A stretch of DNA of 64,000 nt from assembly GCA_036874045.1 (NCBI GenBank), contig CM072335.1, positions 14,218,001 through 14,282,000 on the forward strand. The letters are read 5' to 3'. Below, piece after piece: positions 1 to 13,800 of this stretch (its first letter is position 1; every line of letters begins with the position of its first letter). The stretch is from Cymodocea nodosa. Its lineage: Eukaryota > Streptophyta > Magnoliopsida > Alismatales > Cymodoceaceae. A program made the position numbers and the translations under genes. The notes under the pieces were generated by a model, which saw only the letters and a program-made list of their open reading frames with translations, searched no databases and was not told where the DNA came from.

Positions 1-1538
1 TTATTTATAACATAGGGTTAGTTACATGTGAGTACAAGGGCTAGAAGGAACCTTCAGACAGAAATAGACTTAAGGACAAACTTGGTGGAATGTTTAGCTA
101 AACCTTCTATAGTGATGGAGACTTCAGCCTTCCTCACCGAGACTTTGGCCTTAACTGTCTAGATCCTTGAAGACTTGTGCTTTAACTCTCCAACGCTTTA
201 GGGTCTTTAGCTTAACTGTCGGACACTTGAAGACTATAGTTTTAACTCTCTATACCTTATGTAGACTTAAGCTTTAACTCACCGAGTTGTAACAATAACT
301 TAACTCTTAACCTTCTGAGCTTTCTCGGAGACTTAAGTTCTAACTGTTCAAATTTCATCATATCTTGACTTAAGTCACTCATGTGACTTAAACAAACTAT
401 TCAAGAAACGTTGGATACTTTAGCTTATAAAAGGATGCACACTTACCTAAAATTGACTGATCTCTTAGGCATTTCTTGTGCAACTGCAATGTTTATAGAG
501 TATTTCCTCCATACTCAACAGTAGAATCACCTAATCTTTGTGTTTTTCCATCATGTTGTAATACTTATCTATCATATTTCTTGAGGGACCCCACCCCTTA
601 ATAGATCAGGGACTTTATCAAAAAAAGAAATCTATTGCTAAATGGTGGATGACTTTAGTTTGGTTGGAAGTGGACTAGGAAATGATATCAATTTTTGGAG
701 TGTTGGGTGGTGTAAGATGAACTAGATAGGTTCAAGAGGAAAATGTGGTAGTCCCTCAAGGTTTTTAGTGCCGAAGGAGGTTGGAAAGAAACAATATAAT
801 CTTCTTGGGTGCTTTTCATTGTGAGGATCATTTCAACTCAAAGGTTGTTGGATGTGTGGTTGGGTAGACAAGAAGCTGGCTGGTTTGGGAGGGAGGGGGT
901 ATTGGAGGATGATGCTGCACACTGTTGGCTGTTGTCTTTGTTTTTCTTTTGAGTTGTGATGTGTTCTTCCATTTCCTTAGAGTTTTATTCTGTGCTTTGT
1001 CTTGGATTTCCTTTCTGAAAATCTATTTTTCTGAGTTTGTTGCTTTTCAGATGACTTGTGGTTTGCTGCTTTCTTGCTCTTCAAATGACTTGTGTAGGCC
1101 TCTTTGTTCTTATCACATTTCTTTGCTGCTGTTGACAAAATGTGTAGACTTAGATTGGCAAAGGTTGTTTGGTTGGCGTCAGGTGGCCTAGGTGGAAATT
1201 TGAATGCTTTTGTCTAGAACTATTTGGAGAGGAGTGCCTTTTCCCTTTGAGATGATGGGATTGCTATGCAAGGATTAGGGAGAGGTAGCTGTCTCAGTCA
1301 TGATGTTTCAAAAGGATGAATACACTGTTGTGTCATGATACTTCTATTTGGGAAGGTTGCATTAAAATTGGGCGGCAAATGTAAACAATCTACTTATGTT
1401 GTTATCCTCGGTTCATCATTCATGAAATTTGTGGTACTTTGATTTGTAATGCCATATCAAGTGGTAAACATACTCAGTAACTTTCTAAGTCTCCTTAATT
1501 TCTGCATTTGGATATTGTAAATAAACATGGGGAAACTG

Positions 1539-1541
<3 letters not shown>
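1..1541. other. Intron sequence; possible LTR remnant at about 1-600
   Basis: No exon is recognisable. From about 120 to 420 there are repeated phrases of the type TTAACTGTC / TTAACTCTC / ACTTGAAGACT. These resemble the repetitive TAACT-GTCGGA phrases in the solo LTR inside element J, so an old LTR remnant is possible. The rest is ordinary AT-rich intron. Confidence 0.35.

Positions 1542-1587
<46 letters not shown>
1542..1587. repeat. (TA)n microsatellite
   Basis: About 23 uninterrupted TA units, roughly 110 bp upstream of exon a. Confidence 0.97.
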
Positions 1588-1592
<5 letters not shown>

Positions 1593-1695
1593 ATAGTGAG
1601 AACATCATTTCCTTTTTTTTGTTGAAAGTTATTAGCCTCAAAAAAAATTTCTGCCTTAGAATATTTATTATCATATTATTTTCAATTGGATTTAG

Positions 1696-1828
1696 ATGGT
1701 TGCATCTGAGGAAGATGAGCTTGCTAGTCAAGAAGATTTAAGTTCGGACGAAGATTATGGTTGTGAAGATGATTTGTCAGACTCGGAAATAGGAAGGAGG
1801 AATCAGAATCCAAAGAAGAAGATGCGAG
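1696..1828 (+). CDS. PKL: PICKLE-type exon a (acidic end of DUF1087)
   Basis: Internal exon bounded by acceptor AG at 1694-1695 and donor GT at 1829-1830; it ends in phase 1. It encodes an Asp/Glu/Ser-rich stretch ([16 protein letters not shown]) followed by a basic KKK segment, as found between the ATPase and the SANT/SLIDE region of PICKLE. The ATG at 1696 is the PICKLE Met-Val position within the protein, not a start codon. Confidence 0.88.
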
Positions 1829-4800
1829 GTAATTTTTCTTATTCTTATACTTTGTTTTATTTGATATGCTTAAAAATACCTTTAAGTTGTATATCTATGG
1901 TTATTTGATATTATTTTAACAATATCTTTACAAATTTCATAGTAGAAAATGTGGAGCCATTTCCTCTTATGGAAGGAGGTGGGAAGTCATTAAGAGTACT
2001 TGGGTTCAATGAAAGTCAAAGAGCTGCTTTTGTCAAAATACTGATGAGGTTAGTCTATTAAAAATTTTTTCATGTTAAATATTTGTGCAAATTTTGTCTT
2101 GTACAGTTATACATATTAAGGTGCCTGCCTAGGTGCAAGGTGCGATAAGAAGGTTTAGCATTTTAATGCTTAGCTGGCTAGCCATGTGTTATTTTATTCG
2201 GAATTTTCCTTTTAAATATTAAAAATCTCATTTTTATTATATTTAAACAAGCATTTTTTAGAAGAAATAAGCTGATTCTTATTAAAGAGAATAAGTATCA
2301 ACCACATAATAGGTATGGTGGAAGAGTCTTACATGATAAAGTTTAAACCAGAAGTTGGATTAATATAAAGATAGACCTCTCTACTCATTGCTAATTGGTT
2401 TTGAATTAGATGCTTACTAAGTGGAGAAGATCCATGCTGACCCATATACATCTACTCCATAAAAAAAGAGATGTAGAACTTAAAGAAGGTTACAAATCAA
2501 GAAAAATGATAGAATAGTCTTACATTGTAAACCTTAATACAAAACCTTAATTAGTATAAAGATTTTTTTTACTTATTGCCAATTAATTTTGAGTTGGATC
2601 CTCATTAACAAGGTTCACAAAAAGGAAAAATAAAAACTAAAAATCATAGATAAAGAAAGAAAAGCAAAGTTACAAAGTAGTCTCCCAAAAACTATAGGTG
2701 AGGCTCAATGGTAGATTAACTATTTCATCTACTGTAAGCAACATTTCCATTGAAAATTTTTCATTCCCCTTCAACCAGATATGGCAATAGGTGAGATGGT
2801 AGTAAGGCCTTACAGCAATCCACTTTCCCTTAGCCAAGCACCTTCAGACTTGTTGGAAGCTCTCCCATGGTAGATATGGAATTATTTATTATTCCCTTGT
2901 AAATGGGTTATTGGACATTTGTTTATTCTTGAATACTCCACCCATTGTAGATATACTTTTTTTTTACTTTAAATTAAGGTTAATGCTCATTTTTCTCCTA
3001 CAACATGGTAATTTTACTGGAGCACGAAGCTTCTTGTTCCTAGCTGCTACCCACCCTACCATCCTCTCATCTGATTATTCATCATCTCTGGCTCTAGTGA
3101 TGTCATCTTTTGCCACCACTAGCAAGTTCTACCTCTTCCACCTCCACATGGTGTGCCAGTTACTTCACTACTTCCCTCCCCTGCATCATTCTAGGGTTTC
3201 TCCTTTACCTTAGATGATGTATTTCCCCCTCCTCCTTAGATGCTTGGCCCATTGAAATAGTGTTGAATGTTCAATTCTCCTTTTCCTATGTGGTAAATGA
3301 CATCAAGAGTTGTGTTGTTTGACCATAGCATGCTATAGGTTGCCTACACCTGAATGGTTGTGCCACCATTCCTCCCTTTTCCAATTAGGAGATAGCAGTG
3401 TTTTTGTGTTTTTTTGGTGGTGTAAATGGCCACTTGTGATCCCCTATTCAAGAGTTTTGTTGCAACTTCACAGAAATTGAATTGTAAGAACTACTTGTTG
3501 AGGGCTCAAAGCATTGAAATAATTGTGATTGTCCATCAAAAATTTCATCCCCTCATTGATGATTCACCTGATGTGAAAGACTACACATATGATAATTGGT
3601 TAGTTGATGTTGTTATCATTACCTCTTGGATGCTTACTAGTATGGAGTTAATTGTTATGTGTGATGTCATTGTATGGTTATGCAACGAAAGATTAGGATA
3701 GTATTTGTAATAGTTATGACTAGGGTTCACACCCTTCCCTATAAATAGGGATGTACCCACACAAGATTATATGTGTTGTTATCAGCATCTCAAGAGATAG
3801 AGCACCTATGGACGTAGGTAGTTGTTGAACTATGTTAAATCTTGTGTGTTCATTTTCTACTTTTTCTTCTTCATCTTTCAACCATCGTGAGCTGAGAGGG
3901 TGAGTTTCTTCATAAGCAAACGAGATACAACCCCTTTATTGGCAGGTTCCAATTTAAGATGCTAGAAAAACAAGGGAGAAGACTGCGAGAAGAGGGAGAG
4001 AGCAATTGTTGTTGAAGTCTCTTGATCCCCAACAATTGGTATCAGAGTGTGGATTCCAAGTAGACGCACGATGAAGAACACCATCAACAGAAGATTGCAG
4101 GTGTAGAGGAAGCAGTTATCTGAGTTGTAGGTGATCCTTGTTGTAGTTAGTGTGCATGGTAGAAAGAATAGATTTCAGATGCATGAGATTGAAGAAGATG
4201 GTCAAAGAAAGAAAGTACAACATTGTTTGAGGGTTAAAATTTTGGTTTCTAAAGGATGCAAATGGGGGATTGTCTGCACCAGAAAGATGTGTATCTATTA
4301 TTGTTTGGTAGAAAATCGATGAAGATGGAATAGAAAAAGTGAGAACTTTTGGACCGAAAAGTTCTTGACATGATACAACTGTCATTGACAAGGTATGTGT
4401 TATTCAATGTTGCTAAGGTGGTGACAACAATCGGAATCATGGAGGCTCTGCCTAACACCTATGAAAAGTTAAGAAAGTCAAATAAAGTTTTTCTTATGCA
4501 TTGTCTTTTCAACTTGAAGATGCGGGAAGGTGTACCTACAACCAACCATGTAAACGAGCTCAATACTTTGCTGACTCAATAAAGATTGTGTTTGACGACG
4601 AGGTTCGAGTGTTGATAGTGTTATCAAGCCTGTTGTTGAGTTGGTTTGTAATAGTGACTTTCATGAGTAACTCGTTGAGACATGAAAGTTTGGATATGTT
4701 CTAGATCACTGACTTGACACTGAATGAGGATGTCTGCTAGAAGAGCAATTGAGAGACGTTGACCTCAACACTCAACTTGAAGAGTTGCAGGCGGAGTCAG

Positions 4801-7800
4801 TCTAAAGGTCAGAGTTTCAAGAAGAATCGTCAAAAATCCTGAGGCAAAAGTAAAAGCCGACTAGATGTGAAGTGTTGGAACTACAAGAAGTTAGGGCACT
4901 TCTAGTTGCAGTGTTCGAAACCCATGAGAGACAAGCGAAAATCGGTAAAGGAGTAGGTGTAAACATTCAAGTATATGGTTTGAAAGATGCCTTGATCTAT
5001 TGTGTTGACCGTTTAGTGCATATGTAGGTGATGAAGTTCGAGGCATCTTTCCACACGACACATTGGAAGGAGTTATTACACAACTATTGTGCAATGTTGG
5101 TACAAAAGGTATACATGACCAACAATTAAAGTTTGAACATGTTAGGATGAGGTGAAGTCTGGATCCAAACAAGGTAGGGATTGTAGAGACTTCAAGATGT
5201 GAGGTATGTCCCAAGTTTGGCCAAGAACTTGGTTTTCGTAAGCCAATTTGGCTAGGAGGGTCACCATGTCGAGTTTGGAGCCGGCAAGTGGAAAGTGACC
5301 AAGGGTGTCTCTAGGTAGAAGATCAAAATCCTTTATTTGACGGTAGATGGAGCGAAGGACTGATCGTCTGTAACAGTTATTGCCATGGAAGAGTTTGATC
5401 AGTGGCACTATAAATTGAGACACATAAGTGAGAAATGACTGAAGATAATGGCAGCCAACAATAGAATTCTAGGGCTGAAGGATGTTAGCCTAGAAAGTTG
5501 TGAGAATTGCATCTTAGGAAAGCAGAAGTGTGCCAACTTTTCAAAGGTTGAAAGATGGAAGGTTGTAGTGTCAGTGCCTAATTCTGGTAGACGTATTGAA
5601 CCATTGACAAAGTAGGACTAGATTCCAAGTGGAAGGAACCGAATTTCCGCAGATGAAGATCTAGAAATCAGAGACAATGTTAGGATAAACGTTGAGAATA
5701 CTGGAGATTTTCAAGATGAGTTAGGGGTAGATTAGTCAACTCAAGAGGAGGAGATAGAGGAGCTAGTAGTCAACCTCAACCAAGGAGATTTAGAGGATTT
5801 CTAGACCTCCAGATAGGTTTGTTTCATCTTTCAACTACCTGTTGTTGACAGATGATGGTGAGCTAGAGATTTACCAAGAAGTTGTACGAGAGAAAGATGT
5901 AGATCAATGAGAGTTAGCGATGAAGGAAGAAATGAAGTTCCTGGAACAGAACCAAACATGGAAGTTAACTCTATTACCAGAAGGCAAGAGAGCACTTGAC
6001 AACAAATAAGTGTTTTGGTTGAAGGAACAACTAGATGATAGTAAGAAATACAATTCTAGACTTGTTGTCAAAAGCTACCAATAAATCTAGGACGTTGACT
6101 ATGTGAAGGTATTCTTTTCAATAGTCAAGATGACCATAGTGAGAATCATCCTAAGCTTAGTGGTAGTCAAGGATTTGTTATTGGAATAAATGGATAGAAA
6201 GATTGCTTTTCGCCATGGTGAGTTGGACAAAGAGATTTACATGCGGTAGTCGGAAGGATTTATGGAAACTGGTAAGAAGAAAAATCTAGTTTACAGATTG
6301 TAGAGAAGTCTGTATGATTTGTAGAAAGCGCCTAGACAACGGTATAAGAAATTCAATAGCTTCATCTGTACCACAAGTTTCAGTTGATATAATACAGACT
6401 ATTGTTACTATGTAAGGTATCTGAATGATTGATATGTCATCCTTTTGATTTACATAGATGATATACTCATTGCAAGTTCAAGCATGAAGGAGATTTGAAA
6501 GCTAAAAGATCAGCTCCATCGAAAGTTCAACATGAAGGACATGAGGATCATCCAAGATAGGGAAATTGACAAATTGAGGTTGAGTCAAAAGTACTTAGAA
6601 AATGTACTATACCGGTTCAACATAATAGATGAGTAGAAGATGGAGTTGTTGCTTGGAGCCCACTTTAAGTTGTTGAAGAAATAGTTTCTAGAGACGGAGA
6701 TGGGTTGAGAAGAGATGTCTCGAGTTCCTTACATGGCAGTCATAAGAAGTTTTATGTATGTCATAAGTTGCACTTGACCAGACATAGCACATGCAGTTGG
6801 AGTTGTAAGTAGGTTCATGATGAATCTAGGTATAGAGCATTGGCATGTCGTTAGATGGAATCTTAATGGAATACTAGGATAAGTTGACGAATTTATTTCA
6901 TTGAGTTAACCTGTAACTTAACAGAGTAGTGAGGTTAAGCTGTGCGTAATTTATGTGAGAAATAACCCAATAACTATTGTAGTCTGCCATTTACTTGGCA
7001 AAAAACTTGAAGTTTCACTTGAGATCCAAGTATACCAGGATAATGTATTTTTTCTTGCGAAACAGATCGAGGGTGAGAGTCTTAACCTTTGGAAGGTGAA
7101 GGAGTTGAAAATACAGCAAATGCCCTCACTAAAGTGGTCTCGTCTAGAAAGCTTAGGTTTTGCTATAGCCTGATGATTCTCCTAGGAACGTGAATCAAGG
7201 AGACTGATGCTTGATGTAAGAATCCTGCAATAGAATTATAAGGACCTAGACATAGTAAGTAGGAAGACGGTCTCTAAGTGGGAGATTGTTGAGGCAAATG
7301 TGTGGAGTCAGTCTTCAGCTTGTAGGTCAGCAATCGGAGTCAGAGGTGGAAGTCGGAACCTTAGCTACGACATTCAGAAGAGATTATCTAGATACCCGAC
7401 AGTTTGGCTAATTGGTCTGAGGAGGTTGACTCAATTGTCTAACAAGTGCAGTCAATGAAGTTTCTGAAAGAACCTATCGGAATCCGAAGGTTGTGCAGCA
7501 GAAAATTAGGGTAGTATTTGTAATTGTTGTAATTAGGGTTCATACCCTTCCTTATAAATAGGGATGTACCTACACAAGATTATGTGCGTCGTTATCAGCA
7601 TTTTAAGAGCCAGAGCTCCCGTGGATGTAGGTAGTTACCGAATCATGTTAAATCTTGTGTGTTCATCTACTTTCTCTTCTTCTTCATTTTCCAACCACCA
7701 TAAGTCGAGATGGTAAGTTTCTTTGCAAGAAAACAAGACGTAGCTGCTTTACTGACTATAGTCTCCTTGGTGAATAATTGCGAGAAGAGAGAGAGAGAGA

Positions 7801-10800
7801 GCAAAAGTTGTTGTAGTCTCTCAATCTCTAATAGTATTTCACCTTAATAGGTGATTTAATCTTCTGGATCAATTTATAAGCAACCCATCTTTGACCCATT
7901 CCCTGCACGAAGAATAACTACTCCATGTTGATTTTCGCAAACCAACCCCTACACCCCCCACCCTTGTCCAACAAGCTTAAGTATCCTATGGATTTACCAT
8001 TCCCAAAATTGAGCTTGTTGTTGTAAGAATATTATTAAGGAAATAGTCATTAAAAATATTGTTGGAAATTGAACTCATGAGATATAAACCCAAAAATACT
8101 CTAATATAATAGAGTCCTCAATTTTAGGATGATGTAATTGATCTATCAGAAGACCTAGATAAAGAAGATTTATTGGAATACTAATATATCGTATGATAAG
8201 TTGACTAGATATTGTATATGTTATTGCCCTTTTGTCTCAATTCATACATGAATTGAGGAAAATTTATTTGTGAAGTGCTCTAAAAATATTTGCATATATC
8301 AAAAAGACTCTTGATAAAGGTATAGTTTATTTTAGATATGGTTATTTAGAAGTTGAAACATATTCTAATTTAAACTATGCTAGTGATAGAGTAGATCGTA
8401 AATTCACTTTTGACTATTGCATGTATGTTGGAGGTAATCTGGTGACTTGGAGAATCAAAAACAGAACGTTATATTCAAATCTAGTGTTAATGTTGTGTAT
8501 AGGTTCATGTCTCAAATTGTAAGCAAGTTGATGTGGATTAAAAACCTCTTAAAAGAGTTAAAGTTGCAAGTACAAGTATATATGAAGATGTATTGCGACA
8601 ATCAAATAGTTATATATATTGCTTAACATATAATCTTTCATGAATGAAATAAACACATTGAAGTAGATTGTCATTATGTTTGTAACTTAATAATTAGAGA
8701 ATATATTTTTACTCTTTGCACAACTTTTTTTTGAAAAAATAGCAGATATCTTTGCAATGAAATTAGGTGTAAGAGTTTTTGAATATTTATTTAACATTGG
8801 ATATGATTGATGTATTTGCTTTAACTTGAGGGGGGAGTGTTGAGTGTAAGGATAGTATGGTCATTCTCCTATTGTTACGTAGCTCTTGGACATCCTTGTA
8901 TTCCTAATTAGTATTCTTCACGATAGTGGAATAGTCTTCTTCTCCAAGCTTATCCTTCTACCTCCTTAAATTAAATAAGTGCTAGTCATTGATCTAAAGG
9001 TCTTAAAATTTACTAATTTTTGTTAAATTTTGATCGTTTTCAAAGAAAGAAATAGCAATGTATATTGCTTAGATTAAGTTGAATATTAATAAATACTAGC
9101 CTATGATATGAATTAAATATTTATATAAGTAAATTTTACTTTTAATAATAAAATGATTACAAAAAGATGCCATAGGAAAATTTTCTAGTGATGCCACCAG
9201 GAACATTATTGCTTCTGAAATTATTTTCCTGATCTCTTCATCCGTGAATCTCTTTTAAAAGAACAGCATCATCTGGAAGCAACCTTTTGGGCTCCATTGT
9301 GCCAGTCCTTACTTTTTTTGAATAAATATTCATAGAAGTTAGCCGCTGATTTCTGAGCATCCTTACCTTCAAAGAAAGGGTAACTGTAATCTTTGAAAAC
9401 TTTTTTTTTTTCCTATCTGTCGCTTGCACGTGTGTAAAAACTTTGAACGCCCTTGAACCCCAGTTTAGTCACGAAGGTCCTTGGACACATAAAAATATGA
9501 AGTTTGAAAAACTAAAAAAATATGTGGGAAGTCCATCTGGACCAGGAGATTTATCCACTGCCTTTTCTGAAATTTCCTTCCATATCTCTTCATCCATGAG
9601 TTTCTCTGATAAACAAACATCATCTCTAGAGAAGATAGGAAGTTGGCAACTTCAGGAACTTCATCTTGAACCCTGGTCTCCAGTGTGGCCGCCAGCTTTT
9701 CTGCCTTTTGAAGAATTTTTAGAAGTTGGCAACTGTTTTCCTCACCTTCAAAGAAAGGGCAACTGTAATCCTTGAAATCTTATTTATTTATTTATTGTCT
9801 GCTGCTTGCACACTTGTAAAGGGAAAGCTTCATGTTGTTGTCCCATTTCTTGAGCCATAACTTGCTGGATCTCCTTCTCCATTTGATCTCCTCAGTCTCC
9901 AAAAGATGCTCCAGGTCCAGCTTGGTCTGACAGCTAGCTTCCCTATCAGAATCTGCAAGTAGGCCTAATTCCTCCTCCTGATCCTCTTCCTGAATAGTAG
10001 TAGATGAATGAATTGTCTCCAAAGCTTCTTATTCTTGATATAAACTAGCATCATTTTGTATATTATAATTTTCTACACTACTATTTGTTCTAATTTTCCT
10101 ATTAGAAGCTGTAAGCTGGCTTGATTTCTCCTCTCGATCCACTTCCTGTATACTAGTAGATGAACCAGCTCATCTAAAGATATCTCATTCTTGATGATAG
10201 CTAGCATTATTTTTTATATTATAATTTTTTACTATTAGTCCTAGTCTATGATGAATATGTCCATCAACGGTTGCATATATTATATGTAAAAATAAAACTA
10301 TTGTTTTATGTATTGCTTTGGGAAAGTGGATGGAAATCAAGGCAACCTTGTCACTGAGATAATCAGCCCATGCCTGCCCTCTCTACTTTCACTTTTGGTT
10401 GAGAGGTATAATGGATGCTTTCCAAGAGTGTACCTTTCATCCAATTGGTTTTATATGTAATAAATTTGATAATAGACATGTCACATATTTGATTGTTTTG
10501 CAGGTTTGGTTTAGGGGATTTTGACTGGAGTGATTTTGTTCCACGATTGAAGGGAAAAAATTTGGAGGAAATCAAACAGTATGTTGCACTCATCTCTCTA
10601 AATATTTTCACCTCTCATTTCTTCTAGCCTTATTGGTTTGTTTTGCCTTCGTGCTCTTTAGTAATTCTCACATCTGGTTTTGAACCGTATGAGGCTTAAA
10701 TAACGTAAGATTTATCATGGAAAAGATCTAATGAATGCCACTTAGTAAAAACAATATTTCTTGAAAAATAGAAAACAATTAACTGAATAATTTAAAAATG

Positions 10801-13800
10801 TAAAAAAAGTATCTATCTTAATTCAAGGTTATTAAGACATCAAGGTACCCACATAGTGGCTTTGGATGCCTTAAGTGATTGGGCACGTAGTTGCCCATAT
10901 CAGTGTATTTTTTACTTCAATATATGTGTATTATAGTTATTTATATATTTTGATATATATTAATAATTAAAAGTTTCAACATAGTCTACAGCAGACTTGT
11001 AAGTGAATTCTAATGCAACTAGTCATGCCTTCTACTTGCCCGTAACACTATTAAGCTTATACGTAACAGCAAACACCCACTCTCTTTAGGGTGAGAAATC
11101 GAATTCCATGTACTATGTGACACAAATGCGTACATTTCATTATTTGCAGCTGCCTCTTGGTAGTTCTTGGTATAGATTCCATAAAAATAAAGGTGGCAAA
11201 GGTACAAAGGATGGGTGAAGTTTGATATTGGATAGGCTATGATGGAATGCATACCTTTCCATAAGGTGACGGGAATATTGAGATCCATTGTCAAAAATAT
11301 AGGAATATTGAGATCGTTGGGTAGCTGATCTGTAGATGTAGGCTGTGGCTCAACATGAAGTGAAAATGGAGGCCTTCGACAAATGATGTAGAGGTGAGAT
11401 ATCTATTGTTGCATGATAACTGTCTTCAATGCCTTCACAGGCTAAACAAGAGATGAAATTGGAACCATATCTTCATTCCTTGACCTATTGTTCTCAATCT
11501 TAAAGTAACATTGGGACTCAAAAAAGTGATATCTACTAACACAATACTCGTGAGTGGAAGGATCAAAAATCAATGTCGTTGTTGGGTATAAGTATCCAAT
11601 AAAAACGGACTTTGGCAGAATAAGGAACCAATTTGTTAAGATTTGGAGATAAATCTTGAGCAAAGTTGAGACAATCAAGGACTCCTGTGGTAAAGAGGAA
11701 GGTTCCACATAGGTAAATAGTTACCAACCATATTTATCAGAAGGTTGAGCCTTAACACAATGGTAAGGATGCTCTATTATTACCAAGATATCATGGGTTT
11801 GAATCCGAGAAAATAATCTCTCCCATTTATGGTTGTAAAGCAAGATACAACTAGATGCTCTCTAGATGATACATTGGTCTGTCTTGTATAATGGATCTGT
11901 CCTTTTTTACCAAGTATTCGTGGATATATTTTTGAAGTGATGATTGCCAATTGATATAGTATTTTGTTTTTATTTTTCTACATCTCTCTATGCTATTGTG
12001 TATATTTCCTTATACCATTTCTGCATACTCTGTACTTTTGCACAGTTCATTATCTACTGTGTGAATTTATGGGTGATCCCTCAATGTTTTCTCTGCATCT
12101 AGGTACAGTTAGAGGGGATTTTAGAAAATTCAAATGATGAAAGTCCTAGGTCTAAGCTTGGTTTTTGTGATTGGTTTTGGGATGAATTTGGGAAGAATTA
12201 GGTGAAAGGAATTGAAAGGAATGGCAAGGGGATGATGCAAGTTGCAAAATAGCAATAGCTACACTGTTTAAATTTTAGTAAGATCTCCACTTTAGTTCCT
12301 TAAAAGCTCCCATACCTGTGTAAAATTTTTCTTTGAACCATCTAAATAAATAGGGACTATCTACCTCTCCAAACACAATATCTTGAGTTGAAATTGAAAT
12401 TTCATAAAGAATTTATAAAACTACAATATGTTGTATGTATAGAGAACTAACTCTGATTTATTTTTTGTGCTAATTCTTTTTTTTTTTCAAAAACTGGGGT
12501 ACATCCAGGTTGTCACTATGTCATCATTAAAATTTTTCAAATTAAGTTTCCATAAATATTGCCATGGGAAAGATGAAAGACTTCTAGCCATCCATGTCTA
12601 GTGCTTCAGAAATAATGCTTGGGCTCCTGATGCTTCTGTTTGTTGCATAGGTCTGTGGGATGCCTCAATAATGTGCTTATGTCAACAAATTTGGCATACC
12701 AAGGCAGCCACATGTTTCTCTACAGTGTGAAATCTAAGCACCATTTTAAGCTAAAAGCATGCATTTTTTATTTGTATCTACCATTTTATATTGTTACATG
12801 TGTTATCCATTGATATTGTCATTCTCGATTGAGATCCACTTTTCTAGAATAGAACTAAATGGTCTTGGAATATAAAATAGACTTGGTTATGATCAATGAT
12901 AATGACACTTAGATCATAGAAGTTGTGTAAATCAGAGTTTCTTCCCATTAACGATGTGATTACACAAGTTAAATAAGATTTATAAATGGATCTTCAAATG
13001 GATCTTGATACATTAACTCATACTCTTTTTCAAGTTGGAAGATATATATTTTTCATACTCAACTTGTTACAAATATAATCAAATGACACTTAACTTAAAC
13101 CTTTAGTAAGGATGTTCGCAAGTTATTCTGATGATGGAGTGTATGAAGTACAAATGATCCTTTTAGTCATCAAATCCTTGACATAGTGGCAGCCAATCTC
13201 AATATGTTTGGTTCATTCATAAAATGTTTCATTTTTAACTATGTAGATTGTGGACTAATTGTCACAATACATAGGCATTGGTTTTTATATGGTGACTCCA
13301 CATTCTTGAAGAAAAGACTGGAACCACATTATTTCACGGCTAGCTTCTCTCATTGATTTGTACACTGATTCACAATTAGAGCATGAGACAACATTTTGTT
13401 TCTTGCTCCTTTAGGTCATGAGATTCCCTCCCACATATGTGAGATCCTGAAGTAGATTTTTTGTCTTCCTTTTCTCCTGCATAGCTGACATCTGAAAAGG
13501 TTTCAATCTTTAAGTGTCCATTAGTCTGATATAGTAGACCTTTTCTTGGTGTGCTCTTGATATAGGCTAGCAATCTTTGAAGTCCTATCCAATAGACTTT
13601 TCTTGGCTTGTGTGTGAATTGACTTAGCAATCCTTTTGTATAGGTAATATCTAGTCTAGTAATAGTGAGATAAATAAGTTTTTCCAATAGCCTTCAATAT
13701 TATTTAGGATTATTTAGTTCCTTGCTCATAGTGTTCTAAAATTGTGGCCTTTGTTCAATTGGCACAGTTTCTTGTTTACAACCAAGACTCCTAGTTTCCA

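Larger units (their letters stand above)
3668..7833 (+). mobile_element. Ty1/copia retrotransposon A, degraded
   Basis: Direct repeats at 3668-4034 and 7470-7833 share TAGTATTTGTAAT, CCCTATAAATAGGGATGTACC, ACACAAGATTAT and TGTTAAATCTTGTGTGTTCAT. The 3' LTR starts TGTTGAGGC at 7287 just after the purine tract AAGTGGGAGA; the 5' LTR has lost about its first 180 bp. The primer-binding site TTGGTATCAGAG (4036-4047) fits initiator Met tRNA. Inside are copia gag, a zinc knuckle ([10 protein letters not shown]), integrase traces and RT with YIDDILIAS, all broken by many stops. Confidence 0.85.

Noticed and set aside
660-720. LINE zf-RVT-like phrase (GNDINFWSVGW)
   Set aside because: Too short and isolated; no supporting LINE motif nearby.
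1696-1908. A 70-codon gene starting at the ATG of 1696
   Set aside because: The ATG follows a splice acceptor and corresponds to an internal PICKLE residue; after 1828 the frame runs into intron.
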